From Girardinichthys multiradiatus (lineage: Eukaryota > Chordata > Actinopteri > Cyprinodontiformes > Goodeidae), in NCBI RefSeq assembly GCF_021462225.1, contig NC_061804.1:10980740-11044739 (forward strand): a DNA stretch of 64,000 nucleotides, in the 5' to 3' direction. Within the stretch, counting starts at the first letter, position 1. Each line of letters opens with the position of its first letter. Below are positions 37,363 to 50,786 of the stretch, piece after piece. Made by a program: the position numbers and the translations under genes. The notes beneath the pieces were generated by a model that saw only the letters and a program-made list of their open reading frames with translations, made no database searches and had not been told where the DNA came from.

Positions 37363-38011
37363 AATAAGATCGACTGAGGACAAAATCATATTGATGAGCA
37401 TTGATGAATGTTCAGGAACAGGAGACGTTTTCTCTGGAGCCTGACTGTTTTAAAAACGGATAGGAGATTTCTTCTACACATCAAAACCTGCCTTATTTTG
37501 TCGGTTTTTATTCCACTGTGTATGAAAAGCACTTTTGCTTCAAGAAAAGCATGTATTTTATTCCTTGAAAAATAAGTGATACTTCTGGTTCACAGCCTGA
37601 AGCATTGTCACTGTTCATGGATTACACCATTTCACAGCATATCTTCTCTTTTTGTATAGAGAGAGGAGAGAACGGGAGCTGGGGTATAAATACAAAGATG
37701 TTGGCTGCATTGCAAGGAATCTTGCTGATGCTGCCTTTTGTATGTTGCTCAGCAGCTTCTACATTTGCGGCGCGGGACTATTGGGAGTAACGAGGAGTGC
37801 GGACTCCCTCATGATCAATTACTTCACTTGTCAAACTTGCAGTATACCACCACACTTTTTGCCAAGTGACCTTTCAACCTGGAACATCAGTTCTCATCCA
37901 CATTTTGCTTTGCCAGCACTGCTCTCCTGCAAGCTGCCATAGCAAACCCATTTTGACTCTTCAGTTTTCATGTGTCTTGGAAAAACATGTTTTAAATGTT
38001 CTAAATATAGG
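37363..38011. other. Unassigned non-coding DNA
   Basis: Two overlapping plus-strand open frames at 37605-37942 have no recognisable domain and I do not support them as a gene. Confidence 0.45.
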
Positions 38012-38740
38012 TCTGGTCAGAGGTTTACATACTCTTATCATGTGATTTTATTGATGCAGTTGAACTGAACAGTAATTATACACCAAGCAACTTCAATAAT
38101 TTGTAATAAAAATAACTTTGATGGCAGGTTTAAATTCATTATGGATTTTTGTCTAAAGTTTCAGCCATTGGACCGAAACTGTCACCTTCAGATGAACACC
38201 AGTGTCACAGTGAAGCTAGTTTAAGTTCACCATACCCTGAAAGGGTGAAGTTCAAGCCAAATTCCTTCTGGAAAACAGAATTTCACCGTGGCAACCATCA
38301 AGCATGGTGGTGTTGGTATCATACTGTTGGTCTGTTTAGTTGCCAATGTTACTTATGCATTCCCCTAAGTGAATGGAATAACTACCGAAAAACTTTCATT
38401 TCACCAATATCAACTGTGGCAGGGCCAAAACTTGGGCAAAATAGGATGCTCGAACAGGAAATGATCCCAAACAAACATCCAGACTGGTTTTGGCATGGAT
38501 AAAGAAGGCTAATGTTAAGCTTTTGGAATGATGCCAATCTTAACCCTGTTAAAAATGTATGGACTTTGCTCAAATATGGGTCCTGTCCTAGAAAAACAAT
38601 CAGTTTAAATAAAATGTACCTATTTTGAAAAGAACACTGGTCAAATATTGACTACTACAAAACTCCTGATTATGGTGGAACGTTTAACATTTAACCAAAT
38701 ATTAGCAGAGGTGTATGTAAATATTTGAGAGCATATGTAT
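38012..38740 (+). mobile_element. Shrunken Tc1/mariner relic with both ends, sense
   Basis: The left end GGTCAGAGGTTTACATACTC (38015-38034) is mirrored by AGGTGTATGTAAATATTTGAGAGC near 38709, which look like decayed inverted repeats. Between them are degraded transposase blocks: AAGCATGGTGGTGTTGGTATCAT (38300 on), AAATGATCCCAAACAAACATCCAGA (the DNDPKHTS region, near 38459) and CCAATCTTAACCCTGTTAAAAATGTATGGAC (the SPDLNPIENLW region, near 38535), each given in part. At about 730 bp it is roughly half the length of an intact Tc1 element. Confidence 0.6.
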
Positions 38741-40112
38741 AATTGTGAGCCTGTGTAGATTAGAGAAATTAAATCATAAATTTAAATTAATTTCATTCTA
38801 GTTGCATGTAGCATAAGCAGCGCACAGTGCAGCGACAGAACGGTTCAAACAAGTCATTAAAAACCTATGGATGGATGTTAAGTTTTCACATTAACTGTTT
38901 ATTTTTCGTTGATGGTGAATAAATTGCTGTAAAGTCATATTCACAGCAATCAAAGTCTCACTAACCACAGTAGGTCACATGTACATATTAGCAGCTTTAA
39001 TCAGATTAAAGTTTTACGTATGAAGAATAAGAACACCCAACCGTCCTGTTCTGTTTTAAAATAAGCACCAAGCCCAGTTTTTAAAGCCTGTTGTGATAAT
39101 TGCAGCACCGGACTGTGTGGGACGAACCACATGTGGCGAGACTCAACAGAGATAGATGAGTCATCCATCAGGTTTTATGTTTCTGCGAACATTGTGTGGC
39201 CAAATGCCCAGCAGACCTCAGTCTCCAGGTCGGTTTAACCTTGAGCACAGAGGAGGGTGTAACTGTACGGTAAGCAGCTGTAACCCTGCCAAGAGGCGCA
39301 GGGACTCTCACTTTACTGCATCACAATGAGCCATCATTCTTCCTTATGTAATTGTTTTTAAATGGAAGTGCCCTTGGCTACAAAGCAATGGTGAAGCATT
39401 CAGTCTGTGAACCACTCTGCTTCACTGTGCATATTTTTTCTGTTAGACTGTTATGTACAGTTATGGCCAGAATCTATACCACAGTATTCCTCCTGTAAAT
39501 ATGGGACAAATGGTGTTATGTGAACCGGATCCTTCTGATGAGTGTTTGGATCAGCCACAGGGACACTCCACTTTGCTTTTGCTTCTTAGGTGCATCTTAG
39601 GTTCTGGGTACTTAAAGATGTGTGGCTCAGTTGAGGGTTTTGCCAAGTTGCTCTTTTTTCAAACAGCGTTGCTGTTGACAAGTAGCCTAAACAGGTTTCA
39701 GTAAGTTAGGAGTTAGAACCTTACAGCCCTGATAAGCATCAAAGTGGTTTCAGGAGGCCTTTGTCACTGATTTTAAATGTATATGGTTTGTTAAGTGGCT
39801 AAAATAGAGTTAGACATCTGAATTAGAGGGATCCATATTTATGTTTTCTGCATATTAGTTAATGCCTTCCATAGATATTTTATGATTTTTATGAACTGAG
39901 AGTGTAAATATTTTGATCTCTTAGCAAAAACACCTCAGCGCTGATCCTTTACACACATTTGGAGTTTAATCAGTTTTGCCAGGGGTCAAAGCCCCCTTCA
40001 GCTAGTCCACCCCAGCAAACACAGTCTCTCCCATCAGTTGACTTACTGGGTGGTTGCTTAGAAAAACCTTCCTGCTGCTGAAATCAGAAATGCACTGTAA
40101 AAAAAGTTAGCC
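38741..40112. other. Unassigned non-coding DNA
   Basis: No supported gene or classified repeat. Confidence 0.5.
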
Positions 40113-40330
40113 TCTACTAGGGCCGCAGCTAACAATCAAGTATTCTATCAAATAAAAAGATTGGCACATTTTGCAGATGTTCCATTTAACTACTTTATAT
40201 GTAATAAAAATTAATGAAAGAGAAAATGCAAGTAAACAAGGAATTAAATTCCTTTTTTTTTTTTTATAAATCAGCATTATGTTGTTTAAATGATATAACA
40301 CAGCATGTCTTTAGTGTAGAAATAAACATC
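40113..40330 (+). repeat. Possible interspersed repeat (GGGCCGCAGCTAACAATCA start)
   Basis: The start GGGCCGCAGCTAACAATCAA resembles a common fish repeat that begins AGGGCTGCAACTAACGATTA. It is followed by AT-rich sequence and a poly-T run at 40251-40265. The family is probably a non-autonomous DNA transposon. I could not confirm an end or terminal repeats. Confidence 0.3.
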
Positions 40331-40689
40331 TGCAGCCATAAAAGAAGTTCTAACATCAACAGGTCAGAAGCACTGCCCTTTCCTGTTGACCTGACATCAA
40401 TGCAGTGCTAGCTGCAGTGCTAGATAAAAGAGCACAATGTATCAGTTGCATGTTGCAATCTGGATTTATGAAGACATTTTTACTCAAAACAATTGTTAAA
40501 ATTTCTAGCTGAAAGGACCCCCCAAGGACTTTGCAGAAGTGAGTTTCTACTCAAAAATGAACATACCAACTATGTCTGGTTGAAACAGAATTGTTTTATG
40601 CACCATCAAGAAAGACTTTCTGAAAAAGATGGTGCTAAGAACTAACGTAGATAATAAATATATATAATGCAACATGATGATATTCCAAT
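40331..40689. other. Unassigned non-coding DNA
   Basis: A small imperfect tandem of GCAGTGCTAG lies near 40401-40423. Nothing else is recognisable. Confidence 0.5.
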
Positions 40690-40790
40690 GGATATAGGGC
40701 TCCACAATACATCACAAATGCATAATCATCACTATAGTATGTGCAGAATAAATATCACCATGACTTTTTGGAATATAATCAGTACTGATA
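40690..40790 (+). repeat. GGGCTGCACRATAT-type interspersed repeat, sense
   Basis: ATAGGGCTCCACAATACATC (40695-40714) followed by ACAAATGCATAATCATCACT and TATGTGCAGAATAAATATC is a mutated copy of the repeat family seen antisense at 30760-30829. Confidence 0.45.
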
Positions 40791-41816
40791 TAGTCCAAGT
40801 GTCAAGGTTTAAGCATTTATGTGACAAGTATATATGGAGCCTGTTGGATGGAGATTCCACACAGTTCAAATGGCAAAGGGGTGAAAAGACCAACATACAA
40901 CACAAACTGGTGGAAAGTAAATAAGTAAAGACGTGCTTTAAAGTTTTGATGCTTTTTGTTTATGAGCGACGCGGTTTCTGAGGCCCAGTCTGTAGATGGT
41001 CAAATCATCCAACAATCTCCATAACAACCAGTTGCAGTGGAAAGGCCCTCCGGCTGATGCAGGATTGCAGCGATGTTTCATTTTCTCCTTGTTAGTTCCA
41101 CACTTTACTCACTCCAGCGCCATTCAAAAATGCATAACTTTCTCCAAACATGTAGTGCAAAGGGAAAAACTGTGCATTTTAGTTGCAGTCAGCACTCCTG
41201 TGGGTCCACACGGATTTAATGAAGTGAGCACGGAAAGTTGTTGAACTCTCATCTTAACTGGAGATGCAGAGTTTTACACAAAGTGTCATTAAAAACAATA
41301 CATTTTAAGTTCCAGCAAGTTTTTGGATGTTCATTATAATGAAATAAAAATATTTCTTTAACCTGTTATACAGTAACGGTCCATTTGAAAGGTTCTGCTG
41401 AGACAGAGAAATATACCTTTAGCAAGCTATTAATCATGATGCCAACGAAAGTACAGCGAGAAGAATAAATCAAGGCTGCTTTGGTTCCTGCCCCCAAAGT
41501 TTGGCACTAAAACAAGAACTAGTCATCACACAGTGCTGCAACTTATAGCCTGCAGGCACAGTCGTGACATTTCTCGGTTTTAAGATCCAGAGAGAAACAT
41601 GCTAATGAAGGAGCTGGATGGAAAATGTCAGGTTTTTGTGGAGCCGCTGCAGCTACATGTGTTGTGGTTTGTGCTTATGTGTACTCACTTGTCATATTGT
41701 CGAGGCGGTAAAGTGACTACAGGCTGACTTTTGACTTTTCTTTCACTTTGAGCCTCCAGGGGCCGCAGCTGAATTGCAGAGCCACAACAATGGCTGAGCC
41801 TTATTTTGTGCCTAGA
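40791..41816. other. Unassigned non-coding DNA
   Basis: No supported gene or classified repeat. Confidence 0.5.
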
Positions 41817-41862
41817 AAGAGGAGGAGGAGGTGGGATGGTGGTGAGGGGGGCAGGGGGTGCT
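41817..41862 (+). other. Guanine-rich tract with weak quadruplex potential
   Basis: A GGA-repeat run is followed by four guanine tracts of 3, 6, 5 and 4 bases on the plus strand. The first loop is long (about 10 bases), which weakens the prediction. It sits in otherwise ordinary DNA. Confidence 0.4.
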
Positions 41863-42539
41863 AGAGGGGTTTATCTTAGTCATGGTAATTGCTTTGCTGG
41901 TGTGGAAGTGGGATCATTCGAGAAAACCTCAACCGGTCTGACTCCCTCTCATTTATCTGTCTGGAAGTGTGCAGGAAGAGAAGGTTGGAGAGGAGTGCTG
42001 CTGCTGCCGAGGCATTTTCATACAAAGGAGAGAGAAAGTGAGTGTGTCTGAAGGCTCAATCTGATGCCGACTTGAAATGAAGAATACCTTTTTTTTGCAT
42101 CCTGCCAAATAGCTTTTACTCTTCATCCGCTGACATCCTCCCTGTGAAGCGTAATGTGCCTGCCTGCAAGCATGTGTAAGGGGTAAAGGTAAAGCATTAA
42201 TGCAACAGGGCAGAAGTGCTGCCATCAAATCATTTCTGGGTTTCAGATTAGATTAATGAGGGCGGAAATTGTGCTGCCCTTTCTGGCCTGGTATTGTCTT
42301 AAAGCAAAACGACTTGCTCCCACAGGCTCTGTAATGCATATTCTCCTCTTATCAGGACAGGTTTTTATTAACAAGAGATCAGAGAGAGGGAGGGACTCCT
42401 GTGAGAACTCTGGGCCTTGTGTGGTGTTTAACATGCCTGTCCTATAGCGCTGTTGCTGAGGCAGCAGGGTCCAGCTGCACAGATATCTCACAGTACTCAC
42501 CATCAGTGAGCTTTCAATAAATTGCTGTCTTTACAGTTT
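41863..42539. other. Unassigned non-coding DNA
   Basis: GC-balanced, without a supported gene. It could be regulatory, but no specific site stands out. Confidence 0.4.
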
Positions 42540-43435
42540 TGGGAAAGATTAGGGCCACTCTCTGATTCTATGGCTTGCAGAAGCACCTTTAGCAGCAGTA
42601 AGTTGGAAAAGTTGTTTTCTGCCTGACTTTATCAGACTTCACATCGCTCTGGAGGAATACTGGCCCACTCTTCTTTGCTGCATCACTGTGGTTTTTACAC
42701 ATTTATGTCTGCCGAGCTCTCTGAATGTCCTGCCGCTGACTTTCAGTAAATGGTAAATGGACTGAACTTATATAGCGCTTTTCCAGTCATACAGAATGCT
42801 CAAAGCGCTTTACACTAGAGCCACATTCACCCAATTGCACTCACTAACGCTCACACATTCATACACCGATACGCAGATCGGTAGGCAACTTGAGGTTAAG
42901 TGCCTTGCCCAGGGGCACATCAACCTATGGCAGGAAGAAGCTGGAATCAAACCCACAACCTTCTGATTGCAAGACAACTACTCTTCCTACTGAGCCACAG
43001 TCGCCTGTCAGGATGAGCTCTGGGGTTTGAGGCTTTGCATCATCTTCATTCTTTTCTGTCTCAGCCATTCTGTTGTAGATCTGCTGCTGGGTTTGGGATT
43101 ATTGTTCTGCTTCAGCTTTCAGACAGGTGTCCTCACATTGGACTCTAGGTATACAAAGGAGTTGCATACTTGACGTTTCCCTGCTTTCACACCTCATACC
43201 CGTGTCCTTCACAGATGGTATGAGGTGTTTGTGCATGTATGTTGTGTTTTGTCCAAACATGGAGCCGTGCATTAGGACCAAACATCTCTTCTTTGGTCTT
43301 TTCTGTCAAACGTCTCTGTTCCAGCTGTCTTGTTTCAATTTTGCAAAGCAGCATCTGACTGGAGCACATGGCTCTCTGATTAAGCCTTCATGTTCTTCTA
43401 CATTGAACATGCCAACTAAAGTCTGTAGGGCCTGA
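42540..43435 (-). mobile_element. Antisense Tc1/mariner relic split by a SINE
   Basis: The two flanks of the SINE both match one Tc1 family read backwards. Before it, CTGGAGGAATACTGGCCCAC (42650-42669) and the following bases match the C-terminal coding end. After it, CAGCCATTCTGTTGTAGATC (43063-43082), AGACAGGTGTCCTCACATTG, GGTATGAGGTGTTTGTGCATG and CCAAACATGGAGCCGTGCATTA (each in part) continue toward the N-terminus in the same order. The combined relic is frame-broken. The far end past 43435 is not recognisable, so the N-terminal half is probably lost. Confidence 0.65.
42746..43006 (-). repeat. tRNA-derived SINE, antisense, inserted in a Tc1 relic
   Basis: On the minus strand it opens GGCGACTGTGGCTCAGTAGG, an A-box region (complement at 42981-42998), and has a B-box region GTGGGTTTGATTCC (complement near 42943-42956). 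The body contains CCCTGGGCAAGGCACTTAAC and AAAGCGCTTTGAGCATTCTG. It ends in GCGCTATATAAGTTCAGTCC plus CATTTACCATTTA. The order of A box, B box, body and tail is that of a tRNA SINE read right to left on the plus strand. It is a different family from the SINEs at 22.7 and 33.1 kb. Confidence 0.75.
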
Positions 43436-45009
43436 GATGGTCCACTTGGATTCCTTTTTTAGGAGATTAATATTGCTCACCGAGCCACAAAGCTGGCCAA
43501 CTTGTTACTAAAAGGCAAATTTAAACTCGGTCCAGAATGATTATGGGCTTGTTTCTCTGATTGATTCAGTAGAATGGTTGGCAGAGGTCAGGTCTTGCTA
43601 ATTTAAAATTTTATTTTAATATTTCTGACATGTTACTTAATTGAAAAATACCTTTATAAATAGACTAATTCCAGTTACTATTTTGCATTTTTTTTTAAAC
43701 AGAAAGCCATTTTTGTTTTAAAAGGATATAGATTTTAACCCTCCTCCTGCTTTGGTTTGATCTTTGTTAATCATGCTTGGTGCCTTTAGAAGATCTTTCA
43801 TACTATGATTGATATCTGGAAATAATCCTAACACCTGGACCTTGTACGTAGGTAATCGGGTATATTTATATGACCATCTCTTGTGTATATTTTGAACCGG
43901 CTGATATCACGACCTTTGAACTCAAGCGTACTGTGTTCTTTAGGCCTCGGCCTTTCCTCCTTAACTGGTTAGTTTCTTCTTTTCATTCTCTTTTTGTGTG
44001 TCTTGATTTTTCTGCTTTAAAACAGAGCAGGGAGATTCCACCCAGCTCTGCTGTGATTCCTGTTCGGATCACTGCACATAGATGAGTGATACTGAAGGGA
44101 AGGGGGATAGTCATTGCTGACTATTTGTCAGGGTAACAACTAGACTTATACAGCAATACCTACAATGTGGAACAGGACTGATGCCAGTACAGGTTCTGAA
44201 GCTGTAGCTTTGTGCTACTTCATGGCAACAGCTGCAGTGTTACCATTTTGGAAAGGAATTTAAGAAAACCTCCGATAAACCAAAAATTTGGAAAGGACAG
44301 ACTCAGAGCAGAGTTAAAAAAGTTAAGAAGTACTGCTGCCTAAAGTCTGATATTTAAGATGGAATTTGAAAATGAAAAATTAATTTGAGTACTTACAAAG
44401 CGCCAAGCTGCATAACTTTGTAAAATACATCTGAAAAAAAAAAATGGTTAAGTGCTTATAAATAAAAGGCCTTTTTCATAACATACAGATTGTTAGAGAG
44501 GGAAAATGGGTTGGGTAGTCTTAGCAGACTGGGACGCTTTGTCTCATTTGGGAAATGGAAAACTAAGTAAATTAAGCGGCAATCCTCAAGTCTACATTCT
44601 TTGGTCCTTTTTAATTCAACATCTACACAATCCCCCGTAACTATGATTATGGAGTAGTATAAAATCTCTTATCTAATTACATACAGTGTTATATGTCTCC
44701 TGACATGACCACGTTCCATTATAGTCACTGGGTCATTCCGTTCATAAAATCAGTTTCCTCCAACTAGTTGCAGAAATAACAGAAGTCATTAGTTTTGGTC
44801 CCATAAATGCAAGGTTGGAAATCAATACTCATCTAAGACCTAAATTTTAACAAACATAAAGTCTATTACTAAATCAACATCACACCATTTTAAAAATGTT
44901 GGCATGGCAAGGGTTTCCTATCTAAACAGGATGCAAAACACATGAATGATTTTATTTTCAGCAGATTATTTTATTTTAATGTTGCCTTCACAGGTCTCTG
45001 TAAGAATCG
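43436..45009. other. Unassigned non-coding DNA
   Basis: AT-rich, no supported gene or classified repeat. The open frame at 43870-44085 shows no domain. Confidence 0.5.
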
Positions 45010-45075
45010 GCACATTGAGTTGCCTCGGCTATGAATGGACCTGTACAAATAAACTTATCTTGCCTTCTAGATGGT
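45010..45075 (+). repeat. Possible LINE/SINE 3' tail scrap
   Basis: CACATTGAGTTGCCTCGGCT followed by ATGAATGGACCTGTACAAAT and AAACTTATCTTGCCTT resembles the 3' end shared by several fish retroposons (a GTACAAATAAACTTG-CTTGCCTT ending). Only about 65 bases are recognisable. Confidence 0.35.
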
Positions 45076-48000
45076 TTAAATAGTTATGATCTAGCAATTG
45101 GGGACTTCCTTCAGATGTCATGTGTGCTGCGCTTCTTAACAATGGTAAAAATCTGAAGGATATGAACACTAGTTAACCATACTCACTTAAATCTTAACCT
45201 TTTTGTGCTTTAATAAGGTCAAAAATAACACGTGTTCATATTTCATTTTGGATTAGCATAAACTTGAACTTTTAATGTTAAAACGAGTTGATCAGTCATC
45301 CTAAAGAGATTTTTCTCTGCTCATGAATCTGCTTTAAACTCATGATCCAGCAGCACATCTGTTCACCAAAGCTCTACATTATGCATCACTGTGACGTATG
45401 CACGGCTGCTCGGCCCTATGGTTGCACAGATTCTGATGCATCAGCACCCCCGCCTTCTGCGTTTTCTCGCGTCCATCACACCTGCTATTCATAGAGCCCG
45501 TTAATGATTTATACAAAAACAAACTATCCTTTCTGTTGTAATGTCCGTGGTTGACATTATGCTAGTTGTTTTCATTTCCAACATCCGAGCCTTGGACTTT
45601 AGTTTGTTTTTAAGAATGAAACTTTGTTCATGGGAGTGGGAGGCGAGCTGACCTTCATCAACGTACTCGCTACCTTTGTACAGTGATACATACGAGCCAC
45701 TTACCTACACTGGCATGCTATTAAGACTAGCTCTATGACTCTTACATGAATTGCCAAGATGCAGTTTGGAGCTCTGGACTTGTTTTCAGAAGAGAGACAT
45801 GATATTTGAGAGAAAAGGAGGAATGAAGACTACTACGATAATGATAGCTGGCAGATTAAACCTTTTAATTTCTTGCATTCTTAGATTAATCCATAAAACC
45901 AGATGGCCTGTGAAACGGCCTTGTGTGTGCAGTGGGGTAAAGGAATGTCATTCATATTTTGTTTAATTGGTTTCCCAAGGGCACTGCATGATGTATGAAA
46001 TACAAAGTCTAGTATATTACTCAGAGTAATGAACAGCTAATCAGAAGAGTTTGTTTTTCCTCTTTTTCCAGAAAAACATTCGGTTTCCAGTATATGTTGG
46101 GGCAAAGTTAAACTACCTCCATCCTAATAAGTGATTATTACCTTCTATTGGAGTCATCTTGTTAACCTAGAGATCTCCGTCTGAGATATTATTTTAGTGT
46201 AAATATGGGCTTTGAGCTTTTCTAGCTGTATCGTTCAGAATATTTAGCTCTTGTCTCCAAGTCCAAAAGGCTGGCTGCCTGTAGGTTTCAAAAGAGCTCA
46301 GATGCTTTTGGACTCTTGCTTTGTGAACTCCCCAGGTAATGGAACATGGTTTTGTGATTAATTAAAAAGCTCCACCAGACTGAAGGTAAGCTGTGCTTTG
46401 GAGCCTGACAAAGACCCCCAACTCCCACCTCGCTCAGCAGGCCTGTTCCTGGGAGTCTGGAAAGTGAACAGAAGGACCAAAAGCTTACATAAAAACCATC
46501 AAACTGTGTCACCAGGAATGAATAAGGAACTCTTATTAGTGCAATGTGATCTGAATCAATGCATCAGTTGTGGCAGGAACGTAGCTTTGAATATGTGCTC
46601 TACATAGAAACTTTGTTGCTACTGAGCAGTCGATACGTTTTAGGTAAAATGGCAGCTTCCCACTCCACTTGAGACAGACGTTTTCAGCATTTAATGTGTG
46701 GTGATATAATCAAATCTGGACCACTTCCATTCAACAGGGTTCAAACAGAGTCTGAAAATTAATTGTATTTCCAGACTTTAAACAGTCCATCTGTCCCTCA
46801 GTCCAGTTGACCAGTTTAAAGCCTGGCTTTGACAGGAGGGTCTCCTGTAAATTCTTAGTGAATTTAGGTATTTATATTGAACTGTGAACTCTGTTAATGT
46901 GAAAAGATGGAATTTAGACATGGAAGAAGGTTTAGGAAAACCGATTCAGGGACGTTTTTCTTACCTTTTGGTCTTTGTGTGCAGAACAAGAGTCCTATCA
47001 CTGATGGTGGTAGACAAATTGCAGTCCCTGAGGTCTGCCCATTCTTAATTTCATCATCTAGAAACATTTTTATTTGCATTTCAGTTATTCACACGGATTC
47101 CCCTTATATGCATAAAGACATGCATTAAAACACTATCTTGCTGTGAGCTTTAAATAAACTTAAGTTGTTGCTTGTTTGCTTCAGAGAAAATCTTGAATTT
47201 ACTTGCCAGTTTTGAACAATGCAGTCCTAAAATCCCATTCAAATCTCCTTAAATGCAGTAAAAACACCCAGAAACATGATTTTCTGGAATTGTTCCCCTC
47301 CATTCTCTTTTTGCATACTTACATTTAGAAGAGTGAGACTCTTTAAACACAACCTTCAAGACGATCAGAAATCATGATCTGAGTGTATTTTTCTGCCCAA
47401 ACCTCCCTCTCGTTCCTGGAGTTTCCTGCTGGAATTACCTCCTTCTACCCTCCTAATTCATTCACACTGCTGACACACTTTATGCAGCAATCTGCACTAA
47501 TGTCAGGCCAGATTAATTTGACAGTTGAATGCAAGTGGAGACATTAACATCTCTGATATAAAGCAGTTGTCTGAGGAAATTCAATTCTAAGCACTTTTGG
47601 CAGATTTGCAAAGCTTTTGTTTAAAGACAAACACCTGCTGCGTGTTGATTCTCCTTTTAACAAATACCTGAAAACTCCCTGCCGGGGTGGCTGAGATTTG
47701 GTGCATGTCTGTCTCTCTGGGAGGAAACTCAGGAGTCTAAGTGTTGTTAAACTTGGTAGAGAGTTGGAGGGAGCAAGTACCTATGCATTTTATTACTGTT
47801 ATTAAACATGTTATTGATTTTTTTTTAAAGTTAACTATGCTTCAGTTATATTTAACAATAAAGCATGTAATATTGTCTTCCTTGGTTTCCCTAGTTTTAT
47901 CTGCTTGTCTGATAGATTTGTTTTATTTCACTGTATTTTGCATCTAATTGGTAAAATCCACTCATTTTAGCTCTCTGGTCATTGTACACTATTACTTGGC

Positions 48001-48480
48001 AGCTGGATTGTTCAGCCATGGGCCTTTTAAGTTGAACTGTTTTCTAAATGGACACTTAAAGGTGGTTGGAGAAGATTAGCTACAGAGTTGCCTCCTGGCT
48101 GAACTCCATCAGCACCAAGATTGTCTGGCAAAGGTTCTGTTGACCTAATAATGATGTATCCTTCTAATCTCAGTACTCCTAGCTGGACACATTCATTGGT
48201 GATGAGAAAAAAAAAAATTCTGCAGCTCAGTATGCATTAAACTGTGATGTGTGGTTGTCATTGGGACTGGGACCTGAAGTCTTTACTGTAAAACATCTTC
48301 AACATCTTTTGTCTGTCGTTTGTTTGCCTGAATGCATTAAGGTACTCTAAATCTAATTAAAACCCCCAAAGGGTTGGTTGGCTCAGTAGTTGGATGGGTT
48401 AAAAGTTGGCTTGTTGGGAGCATGGTTGGTTGACCTGATGTTTGGTTTGCCTAAAAGCTAATGTTTGGCCCACACTAGGT
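45076..48480. other. Unassigned non-coding DNA
   Basis: Long stretch without supported genes or classified repeats. The portion 45340-45510 is GC-balanced and non-repetitive and could be regulatory. Confidence 0.45.
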
Positions 48481-48785
48481 CATTAACAGGATAATAAACC
48501 CAAATACAACAGCAAATCTAACATAAAATGGCTGGAAAAAAGAATCCAGTTATTGCAATGGATGAGTCAAAGTCTGGACCTCAACCTGATCCGCATGATG
48601 CAGTGAGACCTTCAAAGATCTGTGCAGAAGTGAATGTCTGCAAACTTAAATGAACTGAAGCGATGTTTAAAGAAGAGTTGGCCAAAATTTCTCCAGTCAA
48701 TGTAGGAGACTAATAAAATCATAAAGAAAAGAACTACTTTAAAATATTGCTGCTAAATGGCTTCTGCAAACCGTTAACTAATTGG
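48481..48785 (+). mobile_element. C-terminal fragment of a Tc1/mariner relic, sense
   Basis: Starts at the second-aspartate region (AGGATAATAAACCCAAATAC, 48488-48507). It continues through ATTGCAATGGATGAGTCAAAGTCTGGACC (near 48554; the W-P-S-P-D-L-N region), AAATGAACTGAAGCGATGTT (near 48649), AGAAGAGTTGGCCAAAATTTCTCC (near 48673) and TATTGCTGCTAAATGG near 48747. This is the ordered C-terminal third of a Tc1 transposase. Stops interrupt it. Confidence 0.65.
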
Positions 48786-50786
48786 ATCTACTAGAGATTA
48801 GATACCTAGATTATGTCCTAGAACCCAAAACCCTAGATTTAAAGGAGGCTGTATTGTCTGCACCATGACTGTGTATGGTCAACTTGTCTAAGCATCCTTT
48901 TTCAAAATATTTTGAGGTGAAGTTCTGAAAATCAGGTCATAGTTTTGTGTCTTTGAGAGATTCAGTTTCCATCATTGAGCCATGTGCAGGTTAAATAATT
49001 AGAGCAGTTAATTACATGATTAGGGGTTTCTAAACTATATCTTTAATGTCAGGTTCCCATATTTTGCTTATTTTATGAATGTGAGCAGAACAACTTAAAC
49101 TGATTTAAACAAAAATGTTGACTTCACTGAGATGTCAAAGCAGATGCTCTTAACCAAAATCGCTCTGTGCAGATAATGATAACGTTAACATATACTGAAC
49201 TGGAGCGTCATAATAAAATGATTCGAGAGTGTTTGCAGCGTGCTGTGTTTGTTTGCCAGTAAGTGTTTTGTTTCTGATTATGCTAATACCAGGCATATGG
49301 GAGCATTCAGGATATTTTTCCCCTTTTAGTTTGGCTGATGTTGGGAAGCAGGAGCAACATCGCTTCCATTCATGGCGGTAATGAAAGGGGTCCTTGCTTG
49401 ACTAAGGCTGCAGAAAAGCATGGCATTTGAATTGCTTTGGTTACTTGAACTTTGAGAAGGATTTGGCATGCATGCTCATTCAATGAATAAAAATGATGTG
49501 AAGTGAGTGAGCGAGCCGAGCAGAAAGCACCACGTGTAGCTGTGTTGAGATGATCGGTGTCATTTGATCCTTGGCTTTGTGTCAAAGCGAATTTCCCCAC
49601 AGCCTCTCTTATTCTGATGACGTGAGGTCATAATAAGGACGGATTTGGATATTGTCAGGTGTAATATTTGTATTAATTTTTTTCATAAGGTTTGGAGTAA
49701 AACCTTGAAGGAACTGGCTGCTGGTTAAAGCTTGAAAATCTCACCTCTCTTCTGTTGTCAAAATCCATTTCAGCCTTGCTCGTCATGACCTTTCAGAGCA
49801 CAAACACAGGGATGGGAGATGCTTTTATTACTGGACTGATCGGAGGCTTTATGCAGCAAATCGCCTTCCATGATTGCTGGTTTTCAGTGCAACTGCCTGT
49901 GATTACTTGTGTATTCAGGAAGGATTGACCAGAATTACAAACCTTTGGCATGATAGGTTGCATTAGCTTCGTTTTCTTTTAAAATCCTTTTTCTTGTCTG
50001 ATTGCAAGATAGCAGGACCCCGGTGGCTTCTTTGGATTGTTTTCTTGCAAATTGATGTCCAACAGGGTGTCGCTACTCTTACCCCCTCCTAATTCTGCGA
50101 AACCCCGCATACACACAGAGTCACATACAAAAAAAGAAAGAGTCCTCGGAGTAAGATCGAACCTCAGTGAGGCTGGTGCACATAGATCATCCCTCAGAGC
50201 TGCAAAAACACTGAGGCTTTCACTCTGAGCAAGCCGAGTGAATTCACACAGGACCTTAAAAGCCATGTAGCCTGTCAGGGTGTATTTATAGAAAGTCCTT
50301 CAGGCAGCCATGTCCTGATTGTTGGAAAACAAAATACAATATTTATACTGTGCCAACAGAACAATGTGGGATTGGGGTTTCCATGTGGACAGAGGTTCAG
50401 TAGGCGACTTGTTTGTAATTCAGCTGTTGATTTCTAAAGCTGGGACAAATCAATTAATTATTCTGTCTCAGTTTGATCTTAGAGTATAGATTTATCTCCT
50501 TGTCTCACAGGAAGACGCCATCCTAAAGTACAATTATCACTTTTGATAGTGTGCATCAAACCGCAAGCTGCTGCAGGGACAAAATAGTGGAAATAATAAG
50601 TGTCAAAATTGTAGCCCATAATATCCTGACTTTAATTACACCAATCTGTCTGATTTACCGGGTTCCTACGCAGTGTGCACCCAGACCTGGAGTTTAGGCT
50701 TTTCCAGGTCCAAATAAGTGTGAAAATAGAAAATAAAAGAATGGGAAAACATTGCTAGTTCCAATCTTTATTCCCATTGGCTAAAT
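48786..50786. other. Unassigned non-coding DNA
   Basis: No supported gene. The block 49770-49930 is non-repetitive and GC-balanced (for example GCTTTTATTACTGGACTGAT) and may be regulatory. Confidence 0.4.
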